NCBI GenBank assembly: GCA_910585265.1
Contig: CAJUCA010000031.1
Coordinates: 1-35,298, forward strand
Direction of reading: 5' to 3'
DNA: 35,298 bases
Source of the DNA: an uncultured Oscillospiraceae bacterium
Lineage (GTDB): Bacteria > Bacillota > Clostridia > Oscillospirales > Oscillospiraceae
Below, piece by piece: positions 14,181 to 22,954 of the stretch. The first letter of the stretch is position 1. Every line of letters begins with the position of its first letter. The translations under genes and the position numbers were made by a program. The notes beneath the pieces were generated by a model. That model was not told the DNA's origin, did no database searches, and was given only the letters and a program-made list of their open reading frames with translations.

Positions 14181-14810
14181 TCAGGCGGGCGGTTCCTCCT
14201 CCACCAGGGAGCAGCGCACCGTCAGCCGCTGCCGCCCGCTGATGGTACAGGTGAACAGGGTCAGATCCCAGTCCTCCGAGTAACCCACCATGTCCACCGT
14301 CTGGCCGGGCAGGAGCTGCTCCAGATCGGTGACGGCATAGCGGAACCGGTTGCCGTCCACGTCGGTGAACTCCACCGGGTCCCCCACCGCCACCGAGCCA
14401 AGCCACCCGAAGTGGTTGGTGTAGTTGTGGGCCGCGATGACCAGGTTGTTCATATATGCCGAGCCGTAGTAGCGGCAGGGCGCGGTTTTCATGTTGGCGT
14501 CGGTGCACTCGTCGATCACCGGCAGCTCCAGGCCCTGGGCGGGCAGGCTGACGGAACCCACGTAGCCCCGGCCCTCGATCTCCACCACCGGCATCTCCAC
14601 CCGGGGGTCGATCTCATAGGCGGGTATCACGAAATCGGGCACCTCCACCTGGGCGATCTCGTCGGTCCGCGCCCGCAGCTCCGTGGCCGCGTGGGCCACC
14701 TCCTCCGCCGCCCGGTTCCCGTCCTGGATGTTATAGGCCGTCAGGCCCAGGGCCGCCGCCAGCAGCAGCCCGCCCACGGCCATGAACGCCAATCCGCTCT
14801 TATTCCCCAT
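14181..14810 (-). CDS. Sortase family transpeptidase, second sortase of the pilus locus (209 aa)
   Basis: N-terminal membrane anchor (about 8-27), then a sortase beta-barrel. The catalytic triad is visible as His128 in IAAHNYTNHF, Cys188 in LTLFTCT and Arg195 in SGRQRLTV. The fold and TLFTC motif are closer to class D/E-type housekeeping sortases than to class C. There is no lid DPx motif and no C-terminal TM helix. It overlaps the LPQTG pilin gene by 11 bp and has an AGGAGGG RBS, so it is translated with it. A likely job is anchoring the finished pilus or its base subunit to the wall. Confidence 0.9.
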   Translation of the reverse strand: MGNKSGLAFMAVGGLLLAAALGLTAYNIQDGNRAAEEVAHAATELRARTDEIAQVEVPDFVIPAYEIDPRVEMPVVEIEGRGYVGSVSLPAQGLELPVIDECTDANMKTAPCRYYGSAYMNNLVIAAHNYTNHFGWLGSVAVGDPVEFTDVDGNRFRYAVTDLEQLLPGQTVDMVGYSEDWDLTLFTCTISGRQRLTVRCSLVEEEPPA

Positions 14811-16122
14811 CGTATTCGTCCCTCCTGCGCACCGCCCAGCCGATCAGGAACAGAACCATCCCCGCGATGGCCAGTACCGGCACAGGCCACCAGAGCTGTC
14901 CGGTCTGGGGCAGGTCGCCCAGGGGGATGTCCGGGTCGTCCAGCTCCAGCTCCTCGGGGCCGTCCGGCGGGTCCTGATCCGGGGGCGGCGGGCCGAGGGG
15001 CGTGCCGGGGTCGTCAATCTCGATCTCCTCCAGCGGCGGGGTAGGCGTAGGCCCTGGGGTGGGGGTGGGCTCCGGAGTGGGCGTGGGCCCCGGGGTGGGC
15101 GTAGGCGTTGGAGTGGGTGTCGGAGTGGGCGTGGGTGTCGGAGTGGGCGTAGGCGTCGGGGAGGGCGTGGGCTCCGGACTGGGCGTCTCAACAGGATCGC
15201 CTCCGCCGCTGGAATTTTTCTTATTATGGATCAAAAATTGGTACGTGCCGTTGGAGCCCACCATTTCGGTGATCTTCATGGTGTAGCCCTCCACCTTGGC
15301 TTCCGTAATGCTCCACTTGGGCCCTACCTCAAGATCCTTCCAGTAGTACTCCCACCGCTCCACGCCCGCTTCGTCTACCTGGGGCAGCACTACCGGATCG
15401 CCGTAAGGAGCCCCATCCTTCCAGAGCTGGATCTGGATCGGATCGTGCTTCTTCTCGCTGTCGCTCCAGGTCTTTACCACCTGGATGTCGATCTTCGTTT
15501 TTTCCTCAACGCTTACCTTTTTCTCGACCTTCGCGTCAATATCCCACACCCAGCCCCCGCTGGAGCCTGAATCGCCGGAGCTTCCATACCAGGTGGGCAG
15601 GGAGACCAGATAGGGCAGGGTTTTATAGAGCTGATAAACCTGCCTGCCGTCCTTATCATACACTTGCTTCCCCTGATCGTCAAGTTTTGCCTTCACGAAG
15701 GGGTCGGTAAATACCAGATAAAGGCCCGGCCGCAGGTTTTGGAAGCTCACCGTGCCGTCCTTCCCAGCCTGGAGGGTCTGCGCGGCCCTGTCCTGGCCCC
15801 GCGTCACTTCGCCCTCCAGCCGCTTGGCCAGCTCCACCCAGCCCGACTGGGTGAGCCTGTTCAGATTCACGCCTTCGAGGTATTCCTGAAACTTCCCCTC
15901 CGCCTGGAACCGGACGTCAGCGTCCACAGAGGCCACCCGGTACAGCCTGACGGTCACGCCCTCCATGGCCTGGCCATAGGTCAGCGTCAAGGAGCACTTC
16001 CGGCTGGAGCTGAAGCCGGGGATCTTCCCCGAAGCCGCCAGGGCGGGCTGGGCCAGCCCCGCGCACAGCATGAGGCACAACGCCGCCGCCATGGCCCGCC
16101 GCAGATATTGTCTCAGTTTCAT
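14800..16122 (-). CDS. LPQTG-anchored minor pilin with Cna_B-like domain (440 aa)
   Basis: A signal peptide (MKLRQYLRRAMAAALCLMLCAGLAQPALA) is followed by an SpaA/Cna_B-like beta region (SLTLTYGQAMEGVTVRLYRVASVDADV to LRPGLYLVFTDPF). A second Cna_B domain (IQVVKTWSDSEKKHDPIQIQLWKDG to WSITEAKVEGYTMKI) follows, then a Thr-Pro repeat linker, LPQTG, a TM helix and the basic tail RRRDEYDGE. I chose the ATG at 16122, which begins the signal peptide; earlier in-frame starts lie in or near MITE B. It is probably the base subunit, since a long Pro-rich wall spanner precedes the anchor. Confidence 0.9.
   Translation of the reverse strand: MKLRQYLRRAMAAALCLMLCAGLAQPALAASGKIPGFSSSRKCSLTLTYGQAMEGVTVRLYRVASVDADVRFQAEGKFQEYLEGVNLNRLTQSGWVELAKRLEGEVTRGQDRAAQTLQAGKDGTVSFQNLRPGLYLVFTDPFVKAKLDDQGKQVYDKDGRQVYQLYKTLPYLVSLPTWYGSSGDSGSSGGWVWDIDAKVEKKVSVEEKTKIDIQVVKTWSDSEKKHDPIQIQLWKDGAPYGDPVVLPQVDEAGVERWEYYWKDLEVGPKWSITEAKVEGYTMKITEMVGSNGTYQFLIHNKKNSSGGGDPVETPSPEPTPSPTPTPTPTPTPTPTPTPTPTPTPGPTPTPEPTPTPGPTPTPPLEEIEIDDPGTPLGPPPPDQDPPDGPEELELDDPDIPLGDLPQTGQLWWPVPVLAIAGMVLFLIGWAVRRRDEYDGE
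15037..15190. repeat. Short tandem repeat encoding a Thr-Pro linker
   Basis: Degenerate 6-bp and 12-bp units of GTGGGCGTAGGC-type sequence encode about 25 Pro-Thr pairs in the minor pilin wall-spanning region. Blocks such as GPTPTPEP occur twice. Copy number is prone to slippage, which would change linker length in 2-residue steps without a frameshift. Confidence 0.9.
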
Positions 16123-16148
16123 GTTGGCCGCCTGCCTTTCCATGCTTA

Positions 16149-16308
16149 GAAGCTGTACCAATCGCCTCAGCACCCAGCTTAACGGCCAGAATTGCCGCTG
16201 GCCGCGTTGAAAAATCTTGAAATACACAAAGTATTCCCGCGATTTTTCGCCTTGCCACCGGCAATTCTGACTCGCGAATCTGAATACTTCGGCTATTGGT
16301 ACAGCTTC
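16149..16308. mobile_element. 160-bp palindromic element (MITE), copy B
   Basis: Terminal repeats GAAGCTGTACCAAT and ATTGGTACAGCTTC, family core ACACAAAGTATTCC, nested GAATTGCC/GGCAATTC and GAAAAATC/GATTTTTC arms. TTA duplications lie at 16146-16148 and 16309-16311; the latter is the TAA stop codon of the class C sortase. It is the reverse complement of copy C with about one difference. Confidence 0.92.
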
Positions 16309-17148
16309 TTATGTCTTCCGCTTCTTCTTGGTTTTCTTCCCGCCGGGGTTTATGATCAGCCATACCACCAGGGCCAGCAGCATGGGAGCCGCCGCCACCG
16401 GAGCCACCAGCACCGGGTCGATGCGCACCGCGTCCGAGGTGACGCGCACCGACACCGCCTGCTCCGGGTTGGCGATCCGCCTGCCCCGCACCAGCAGCCG
16501 GTGGCTGTTGATGCCGTAGGGCGTGCACGTCACCAGGGTGCAGTGATCCTGCCCCCGGGTGATGCCCAGGTCGCCTACCTCGTGGGGAAGTACGATGTGG
16601 ATCTGGTCGATCTCATAGGTCAGCGTCTCGTTGAGGACGCGGATCTGGAAGATGTCCCCCTCGCTGAGCCGGTCCAGGTCGGTGAACAGCTTCGCGCTGG
16701 GCAGTCCCCGGTGCCCGGACAGCACGCAGTGGGTGGACGCGCCCCCCACCGGCAGGGAGCTGCTCTCAATGTGCCCCACCGCCACCTGGAGCACCGACTC
16801 CTCCGTGCCGTGGTAGATGGGCAGGGAGCAGTCGATTTTGGGGATCTCGATATAGCCCATGATGCCGCTGCCGGATATGTCCAGCAGGGACAGGTACTCC
16901 TCCCATTCCGCTTCGGTGAGCTTGTAGGGAATGGACTTCTCCGCCAGCCCGGCGTTATACGCGCAGGCGGCCAGCCACAGCTTCTCGTAATCCTCCTCGG
17001 TCAGGCCGGACACGCTTTCCGAGTAGCTGGCGATGGCCTGGGACTGGTGGAAGGAGTTCCAGTAATCGCTGAAGGAGGGGTAGAGCATGATGGCCGACCC
17101 CGCCAGCAGGATGATGATCAGCAGGACGGTGGACAGGTGCTTTTTCAT
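16309..17148 (-). CDS. Class C (pilin-polymerising) sortase (279 aa)
   Basis: Joins pilin subunits by isopeptide bonds at the outer face of the membrane. N-terminal TM helix (6-23), catalytic His146 in LSGHRGLPSAKLFTDLDRL, Cys208 in TLVTCTPYGINSHRLLVRG and Arg217, all close to class C signatures. A second C-terminal TM segment (PVLVAPVAAAPMLLALVVWLII) and basic tail are also class C traits. RBS GAGGGAGGG precedes the ATG. It follows the major pilin gene. The TAA stop codon is shared with the target duplication of MITE B; without the insert the next gene would begin about 23 nt downstream. Confidence 0.95.
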   Translation of the reverse strand: MKKHLSTVLLIIILLAGSAIMLYPSFSDYWNSFHQSQAIASYSESVSGLTEEDYEKLWLAACAYNAGLAEKSIPYKLTEAEWEEYLSLLDISGSGIMGYIEIPKIDCSLPIYHGTEESVLQVAVGHIESSSLPVGGASTHCVLSGHRGLPSAKLFTDLDRLSEGDIFQIRVLNETLTYEIDQIHIVLPHEVGDLGITRGQDHCTLVTCTPYGINSHRLLVRGRRIANPEQAVSVRVTSDAVRIDPVLVAPVAAAPMLLALVVWLIINPGGKKTKKKRKT

Positions 17149-17166
17149 GGGGCCATATCCCTCCCT

Positions 17167-17198
17167 CGCCGCGCCGCGGGACGTGCCGCGGCGCGGCG
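17167..17198. repeat. GC-rich perfect hairpin between major pilin and sortase C
   Basis: 13-bp perfect arms (17167-17179 and 17186-17198, CGCCGCGCCGCGG) around a 6-nt loop. There is no T-tract on either strand, so it is more likely an mRNA processing or stabilising hairpin. It lies between the abundant pilin message and the sortase RBS and could set unequal expression. Confidence 0.75.
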
Positions 17199-17299
17199 GG
17201 GGCGCGGGGTTCCTTTGGTTTGTGCTTACGGCCTTCCGCCGTTTTGGGGCTTAGCGGCCCGGGTGCCCAGAGGCAAACGCCGCCCGCCGTGCCGGGTTT

Positions 17300-18853
17300 T
17301 TATTCGTCGTCCACGCTGGCGCGGCGTTTGGTGATCAGCAGGACCACTGCGGCCACCACAAGGACGCCGCCGCCGATGTAAAAGATGGTGGTGCCGATGC
17401 CGCCGGTGCTGGGGAGCAGGGAGCCGGTCTTGTTGAGCACCTTCACGCCGCTCGTCTCATCAAACACGCCGTCCACGGCCTCGTCAGCCATGAGGTCGGC
17501 GTTCTGAATGGTGAATTTTTGACGGCCCTCAATGGCATTATAGCCGCTGGGAGCCTTGGTCTCCTCCAGCCAGTAGTCGCCGTTCCCCAGGCCGGACACG
17601 ATCACATTACCGGCCACAATCGTGGTTGTGGTGCCGCCGGCAGCAATCTCCTCCGGGGTGGCCACGCGGTAATGGTAAGCATGCTCGGTGCGGCTGTCAT
17701 CTTCGCCGTGGGCGGTTCCGTCTTCCTTCACGAAATGAATGGGCTCACCCTCGGTCTCGGCAGTATACACGCTGAACTCCGCTCCCTCAATCTGCTTCAT
17801 GCTGTTGCCGTCCAGCTTCACCAGCTGGAAGCAGTAGGTGGGAACCTTCGGCTCAGAGGTGGAGCCTATTTCAAACCCTTCGCCGTAATTCAGCGTGGCA
17901 TCGTTTTCAACAACCGTAACGCCTTCCGCGGTGACGGTCATCTCGTAGTGGATGACCACCTCCATACCTTCCTCCGGCAGGCCCTGAACATAGCCGGCGG
18001 GGAAAACAACCTCAAAGCCGGTATCCGTCTTTGTCGTCGTAATTCCGGCGGCAGCAAGAGCGTTGGTATCAAGCACAGTACCGCCAACCGTGATCTTCAT
18101 GGCACCGAACTGAGCGTCGCTAAAGGACAGGCCCTTTTTAATTGTATCGGTCACTTTATACTGAATCCCGGTGGGATAGGCCGTAAACTTAATATCAAAC
18201 GGGAGGGTCTTGCCCACCATGGTGCTGGTGTCTACCGGCGTTTTCTCAACGGTGGACTGCGGGTTCTTGTTCTCGATGGTCACGTTGGGCGCGGCGGTGT
18301 CCAGGCTGCAAACGGCACCGTCGGAGGAGTTCAGCAGGTAGTAGCCCAGGGGCAGATCCGCAAAGGTCAGGGTATAGGTCGGGAGCTTTCCCTCCTCCTC
18401 CTGCTTGTTAGTGCCGTTGGTTGCGTCGGCCACCTTCGAGGCCACCTCCGGCACATTGTTCCCCTTGGCCCAGGCCAGGGCCGCTTTCGCGAACTCCTTG
18501 ACATCCGCGCCATCCTTCCAGGTCACATAGCCCTTTTCGTCGATGTCCACATAGTTCCGGCCAGAAGCGGTCTCCGTGGCGGGGTCAGCGAAAAAGCCTT
18601 CCCAATTGCTGTTGACTTTATAAAGATAGGCGTTGGTGTCGCGGTTATACGCCGTCAGATCTAAAACCCTGTACAGCTTGGAGGTGGAGTTCTCCACCGC
18701 GTTGGTTACGGTGATGGTGCCCGTCTCACCTGTGGTGTCCTCCAGTGCGCTGGGATCGCCATTGGGTCCAGCGGCGGCAAACGCCGGAACCGCCAGAGCC
18801 ATCACCATCACCAAGGCAAGCACAATGCCCGCCAGCTTCTTGAACTGCTTCAT
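17300..18853 (-). CDS. Major pilin, isopeptide-forming fimbrial protein with LPSTG anchor (517 aa)
   Basis: Backbone subunit of a sortase-assembled pilus. Signal peptide (to about residue 27, VPAFAAAG). An N-terminal domain starts GTITVTNAVENSTSKLYRVLDL. The middle domain has TVEKTPVDTSTMVGKTLPFDIKFTAY and VTDTIKKGLSF. The C-terminal Cna_B domain has CFQLVKLDGNSMKQIEGAEFSVY with E-box YWLEETKAPSGYN, followed by LPSTGG, a TM helix and KRRASVDDE. RBS AAAGGAG lies 8 nt before the ATG. Codon and base use are slightly less GC-rich than the neighbours, common for major pilins. The spacing to the hairpin and sortase fits a polymerisation module. Confidence 0.95.
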   Translation of the reverse strand: MKQFKKLAGIVLALVMVMALAVPAFAAAGPNGDPSALEDTTGETGTITVTNAVENSTSKLYRVLDLTAYNRDTNAYLYKVNSNWEGFFADPATETASGRNYVDIDEKGYVTWKDGADVKEFAKAALAWAKGNNVPEVASKVADATNGTNKQEEEGKLPTYTLTFADLPLGYYLLNSSDGAVCSLDTAAPNVTIENKNPQSTVEKTPVDTSTMVGKTLPFDIKFTAYPTGIQYKVTDTIKKGLSFSDAQFGAMKITVGGTVLDTNALAAAGITTTKTDTGFEVVFPAGYVQGLPEEGMEVVIHYEMTVTAEGVTVVENDATLNYGEGFEIGSTSEPKVPTYCFQLVKLDGNSMKQIEGAEFSVYTAETEGEPIHFVKEDGTAHGEDDSRTEHAYHYRVATPEEIAAGGTTTTIVAGNVIVSGLGNGDYWLEETKAPSGYNAIEGRQKFTIQNADLMADEAVDGVFDETSGVKVLNKTGSLLPSTGGIGTTIFYIGGGVLVVAAVVLLITKRRASVDDE

Positions 18854-18907
18854 GTTCGTTCTCCTTTCAATCCTTCTTGAACTGCTTTTGCCTGCGCGGG
18901 GAGAGGT

Positions 18908-21900
18908 TCATGCTCTATCCTCCGCCCCCTCTCCCTGGGATCTCTTTTTATACCACAGGATGCCCGCCGCCAGCAGCGGCACGCACGCCACAGTATACGC
19001 CGGTCCGTCCCCCCCGGTGGAGGGCATCACATAGGACGTCCGGTTGGTGCAGACGGCCACCACATAGCTGCCGCCCTGGCTCAGCTGGCCGCTCACCGTG
19101 CGGCCGTCCCCGCTGTATTCGGGCGTCGGGGCGTCGCTGAGCACCTCGCCGTCCTCGCTGCCCCGGTGGGTCTCCACCTTGAACTCGGGCACGTAGCCCG
19201 GGTACTCCTTCTCGGTGATGGTGTACCTCGTCCCCGGCGGCAGGCCCGTGATAATATAGGACTGGCCGCTGACCAGCTTCACCGAAATCTGCTCCTCGGT
19301 ATCCAGGGCCACATTCACCTGCTCCCACACGCCGTTGGTGCCCCGCTTGTAGACCTTGGCGTTCACCAGATCGGAGAGGGGATCGCCGTTTCCGTCCGTC
19401 AGCTGGATGGCAAACTCAAATTCCTCGCCGCTGTCCGTGCCCACAACCTCCTTCTCCAGGTGCAGGGCGGCCTCCGTATCCGGGGCCTTGTAGGTGGTGC
19501 TGGTGACGCTGGGCAGGGTGTACTGCATCCAGCAGGTGGAGCCGGACGCGCCGCGCTCCACGTAGAAGAAGGTGAGCGTGTGCTTCGTGGAGTTGGCCTC
19601 CGGGGCGGCTCCGCTGGTGCAGTCGGCGGGCTCCCGATCGGGCTCTCCGATGTAGTCCCACAGGTCCACATACTCGCCCACGGCGGTGTGCACGCCGCCG
19701 ATGTCGCACACCAGCTTGCCGTCCAGGAATACCCACATATCGTCGTCGCCGAAGAAGTAATACTCCAGCGGGCCCACGTAATCGTTGGGCAGGTCGAAGG
19801 TCAGCTCAAAGGTCATGCCGAAATAGCTGTTGTGATCCGGGCCATTGTTGTCGGTCTTGGGCAGGGTTTTATTTTCGCCGATGCCAACGCCGTGGCGTTG
19901 TTCCGCTTTCCCATTGCCGCCGAACTTGATGTCGTGTCCGTCCGCGCCCCAGGTTTCCGCCATGTCCATGGGCCAGAAGCTGTTGAAATACCGGATGGGC
20001 TTGGGCTTGCCCGATGGGGCCCATCCCTCCATCTGCTGGAACCTGTCAAGGCCCCCTGCCGTTTTCCCGCTACCCGCGCTGGTCAGGGTATAGGTATCCC
20101 CGGCCCGGCGGAAGGTGAGCTTATCGACATTATTCACCAGGGTCTTTCCGGTGGCCGGTCCTCCCGCAAACAGGCTCGGCCCCGTGATTCCGCCGGAGTA
20201 AACCACATCGCCGTTCTCCATGCCTGAGACAATCCCAAAGGAGCAGTTCTGGAAGTTGGCCGCATTGGCCTTGTTAATGCTTATACCGCCCCAGCCGGTG
20301 GGCAGAACGCCGTCGCTGTTTCCGAAGGCGTACCGCTGGCTCCCGCCGGCGTTGGCCGTGCTGTTGATGCCCTGCTGTCCCACCTGGATATAGGCTCCGC
20401 TGCCGCCCTGCTCCAGCTCCGCCTGCTGGCTGGAGGGCCTGCCGTTCGCCTGATTCCTCGCGTCCGCCTCCGAGGCGTAAACCTTCCCGTCGCTGACGTC
20501 ATAGTCGTAGAAATTCGCCTTCACGTCCTTGCTGGCGTCCTGCGCCTCATAGATCAGCTCCACCTCGCAGCCGTCCTCCAAATAGAGGAAGCTGGGGTTG
20601 TTGTCGGCGGTCTTTTTCCGGTTCGTCAGCTGGAGCGTGTCCACGTTCGTCTTTACCGTCCACCCGGTGAAGCCCGTGGCGGAGCCCTCGTCCCGGTACC
20701 GCACCTGGATTCCCACCAGCTTGTAGTGGTTGTCCGCGCCCACGCCCTTCAGCGTGACGATATCAATATTGTTCAGCTTGTTGGCGGTGCTGTAGTTAAA
20801 TTTCCGGGATCTGTAGACCTCCTGGCGGTCGGTGCGCATCAGGACCGTGCCGCTGGCCTTGTGGACATACATATTCGTGGTATTGGGCGTCACCCCGTTT
20901 TTCGGCATCTGCTTGCCGGACGTGTCAATGATGCTGATCTCCGCGTAGTCCGCCTTGTCGATCGTCTCCCCGTATTCCGCGGCGTTCTCTTTCGCCAGCT
21001 CAAAATCCGTCGCCACTGTCCGCACCTGGCTGACGTACCGCACCACGAAGTCGGGGTAGACCTCCTTGTTCAGGGTCAGCAGCATGATACCGTCCTGAGA
21101 CAACGCCATGGGCCTGGACTCCGGCTCCTCCCCCACGGCCTCCCCGTCCAGGGAGAGCGTCACGATCTCCTCCAGTCCGTTGGCGGTGTATACGTTCAGG
21201 GCGGCCTCGGCCTTCTCCATCTCCACACCGCCGGCGGGGATCTCGTCCTCCACCGCGCTCATAATGCCCGCCTCGCCCTGGCTCACGGCCTCCAGCAGCG
21301 CGTGGGTGGGCTTGACGACGGCGGTGATCTCGCACTGGGACAGATCCATCCTCATCCCGTTCCACACCGCGTCCAGCGCGATGGCCTGCTGGAGGATGGG
21401 CTCCTCCTCCCGGGCGGCCTCGCCGTCCAGGATGGCCTGGAACCTGGGGTCGTCCTCGGTCAGCTCCACCACGCGGATCTCCAGCAGCGCGGGATCCAGC
21501 TCCATGTCCTGGCCGGGGACGTACCCGGAGCCGTCCGCCGCCGGGCTGTCCGCCCCCGTGTCCATATCAGGTATGGGGACGCTGTTGTAAACAGCGTCCC
21601 CGGGATCAGTCACTGATCCCGCCCCGCCGTCCTCCGGCGGCAGCTGGGCGTTGGGTTCGCTGTCCATATTGCTTGCCATCCCGCGGGGCTTGGCGGCCAG
21701 CGGGATCTCAAGATACTCCCCGCCCAGATCCACCTCCTGGGGCGGCTGGTCTGGGACGGCGGGTTCCGGCTCCTGCGTCGGGATGGGCTCATCTGTGGGG
21801 GCCGGCGCCGGCTCCCCGGTTTGGGCGGGATCGTCCGGGCCGGAGGGCGCGGGCTCCCCCGGCTCCCCGCCGGGTTCGGGCTGGTCCGGCAGGTTCTCCG

Positions 21901-22909
21901 TCTCCAGCCGCGCCACGCCGCTGATGTGGTAGGTCACGGTGAACGCCTCCCCCTCGTAGACGAAGGGGTAGTCCTCCAGCACGATGCCGGGGACGGGGTC
22001 CGGCTGCGGCTCCCCGTCCTGGCCGGGGTTCTCGGACTCCTCCGGCTCCGGGGCCTGGCCGCCCTGGTCCTCCTCCAGGCACTGCGCGGTGTGCATATGC
22101 TCCTCCAGGGTGCAGCACAGCGCGCCGCTCTCAAAATAACAGCCGCCGCCGTGGAGGTGCTCCTCCCGGCCGCAGAAATACTTGTCGTTCTCGTTGGGGA
22201 GGATCTCCACGTAGCAGGAGTCCACGTGGCGGTGCTCCTCCAGGCCGCACACCAGCGTCCGGATCTCCTCCGGCTCCCCGCCGGGGGCGGAGACGCAGTC
22301 CTGGCTGTGCTGGTGTTCGCCCGTCTCGGGCAGGCCGCACACCGGCGTCCCCGCCCCGTCATAGCACCCCTCGCCGTGGGCGTGGGGGATCAGCTCCTGC
22401 CTCTGGCAGGCCAGCACCCGCGCGCTCTCGTAGCATTCATCGCCGTGGATGTGCCCCGGCTCCCGCTCCTCCTCGGCGCACACCTGACGCTGGGCCCAGT
22501 CCCAGCACCCGTCGCCGTGGGTGTGGCCCTGGCCCTCCTCCTGGCCGCAGATCCGCAGCTCCTCGTCGGTCATCCAGCAGGCGGCGGTGTGGGCGTGGCC
22601 CTCCTGGAGCACGTTTCCCTCCTCGTCCACTTCCGGGGCGCACTCCTCCAGGCCGCACTTCAGCCGCCGGCGCACCACCACGGTGATGCAGCTCTCCTCA
22701 TGGGTGTGCTCCCCGCCCTCCTCCTGGCCGCAGATCAGCTCCCCCCGCTCGTCATAGCAGAAGGAATCGTGGGTATGGATCAGCGTCTCCCCGCCGGACC
22801 CCGCGCCGCACACCAGCTCCGGCTGGGGGGAGGCCAGCTCCAGCTGGTAGCAGCCCTCGCTGTGAACGATCCACCTGCCTGGACAGACGGTCGTCCATGC
22901 TCCACACAC
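18908..22909 (-). CDS. Large pilus tip/adhesin-like protein with HxHxxxC repeats and fibro-slime domain (1333 aa)
   Basis: Residues about 15-280 carry ten HxHxxxC units (HTHDSFC, HTHEESC, HAHTAAC, HTHGDGC, HIHGDEC, HAHGEGC, HQHSQDC, HRHVDSC, HLHGGGC, HMHTAQC), often followed by CG. A Pro/Glu-rich linker follows. Around 1025-1130 is a PA14-like/fibro-slime domain (YYFFGDDDMWVFLDGKLVCDIGG). A Cna_B-like domain and a C-terminal MPSTGG-TM-KKRSQ anchor complete it. The nominal start is the GTG at 22909, but no signal peptide is seen and its RBS spacing is poor, so the 5' end may be altered. It precedes the major pilin and follows a dedicated signal peptidase. Confidence 0.88.
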   Translation of the reverse strand: MCGAWTTVCPGRWIVHSEGCYQLELASPQPELVCGAGSGGETLIHTHDSFCYDERGELICGQEEGGEHTHEESCITVVVRRRLKCGLEECAPEVDEEGNVLQEGHAHTAACWMTDEELRICGQEEGQGHTHGDGCWDWAQRQVCAEEEREPGHIHGDECYESARVLACQRQELIPHAHGEGCYDGAGTPVCGLPETGEHQHSQDCVSAPGGEPEEIRTLVCGLEEHRHVDSCYVEILPNENDKYFCGREEHLHGGGCYFESGALCCTLEEHMHTAQCLEEDQGGQAPEPEESENPGQDGEPQPDPVPGIVLEDYPFVYEGEAFTVTYHISGVARLETENLPDQPEPGGEPGEPAPSGPDDPAQTGEPAPAPTDEPIPTQEPEPAVPDQPPQEVDLGGEYLEIPLAAKPRGMASNMDSEPNAQLPPEDGGAGSVTDPGDAVYNSVPIPDMDTGADSPAADGSGYVPGQDMELDPALLEIRVVELTEDDPRFQAILDGEAAREEEPILQQAIALDAVWNGMRMDLSQCEITAVVKPTHALLEAVSQGEAGIMSAVEDEIPAGGVEMEKAEAALNVYTANGLEEIVTLSLDGEAVGEEPESRPMALSQDGIMLLTLNKEVYPDFVVRYVSQVRTVATDFELAKENAAEYGETIDKADYAEISIIDTSGKQMPKNGVTPNTTNMYVHKASGTVLMRTDRQEVYRSRKFNYSTANKLNNIDIVTLKGVGADNHYKLVGIQVRYRDEGSATGFTGWTVKTNVDTLQLTNRKKTADNNPSFLYLEDGCEVELIYEAQDASKDVKANFYDYDVSDGKVYASEADARNQANGRPSSQQAELEQGGSGAYIQVGQQGINSTANAGGSQRYAFGNSDGVLPTGWGGISINKANAANFQNCSFGIVSGMENGDVVYSGGITGPSLFAGGPATGKTLVNNVDKLTFRRAGDTYTLTSAGSGKTAGGLDRFQQMEGWAPSGKPKPIRYFNSFWPMDMAETWGADGHDIKFGGNGKAEQRHGVGIGENKTLPKTDNNGPDHNSYFGMTFELTFDLPNDYVGPLEYYFFGDDDMWVFLDGKLVCDIGGVHTAVGEYVDLWDYIGEPDREPADCTSGAAPEANSTKHTLTFFYVERGASGSTCWMQYTLPSVTSTTYKAPDTEAALHLEKEVVGTDSGEEFEFAIQLTDGNGDPLSDLVNAKVYKRGTNGVWEQVNVALDTEEQISVKLVSGQSYIITGLPPGTRYTITEKEYPGYVPEFKVETHRGSEDGEVLSDAPTPEYSGDGRTVSGQLSQGGSYVVAVCTNRTSYVMPSTGGDGPAYTVACVPLLAAGILWYKKRSQGEGAEDRA

Positions 22910-22954
22910 TCCTTCCCGAAGGGATCTCCCTGCCCGGACCTTCCGGCCCGTATC

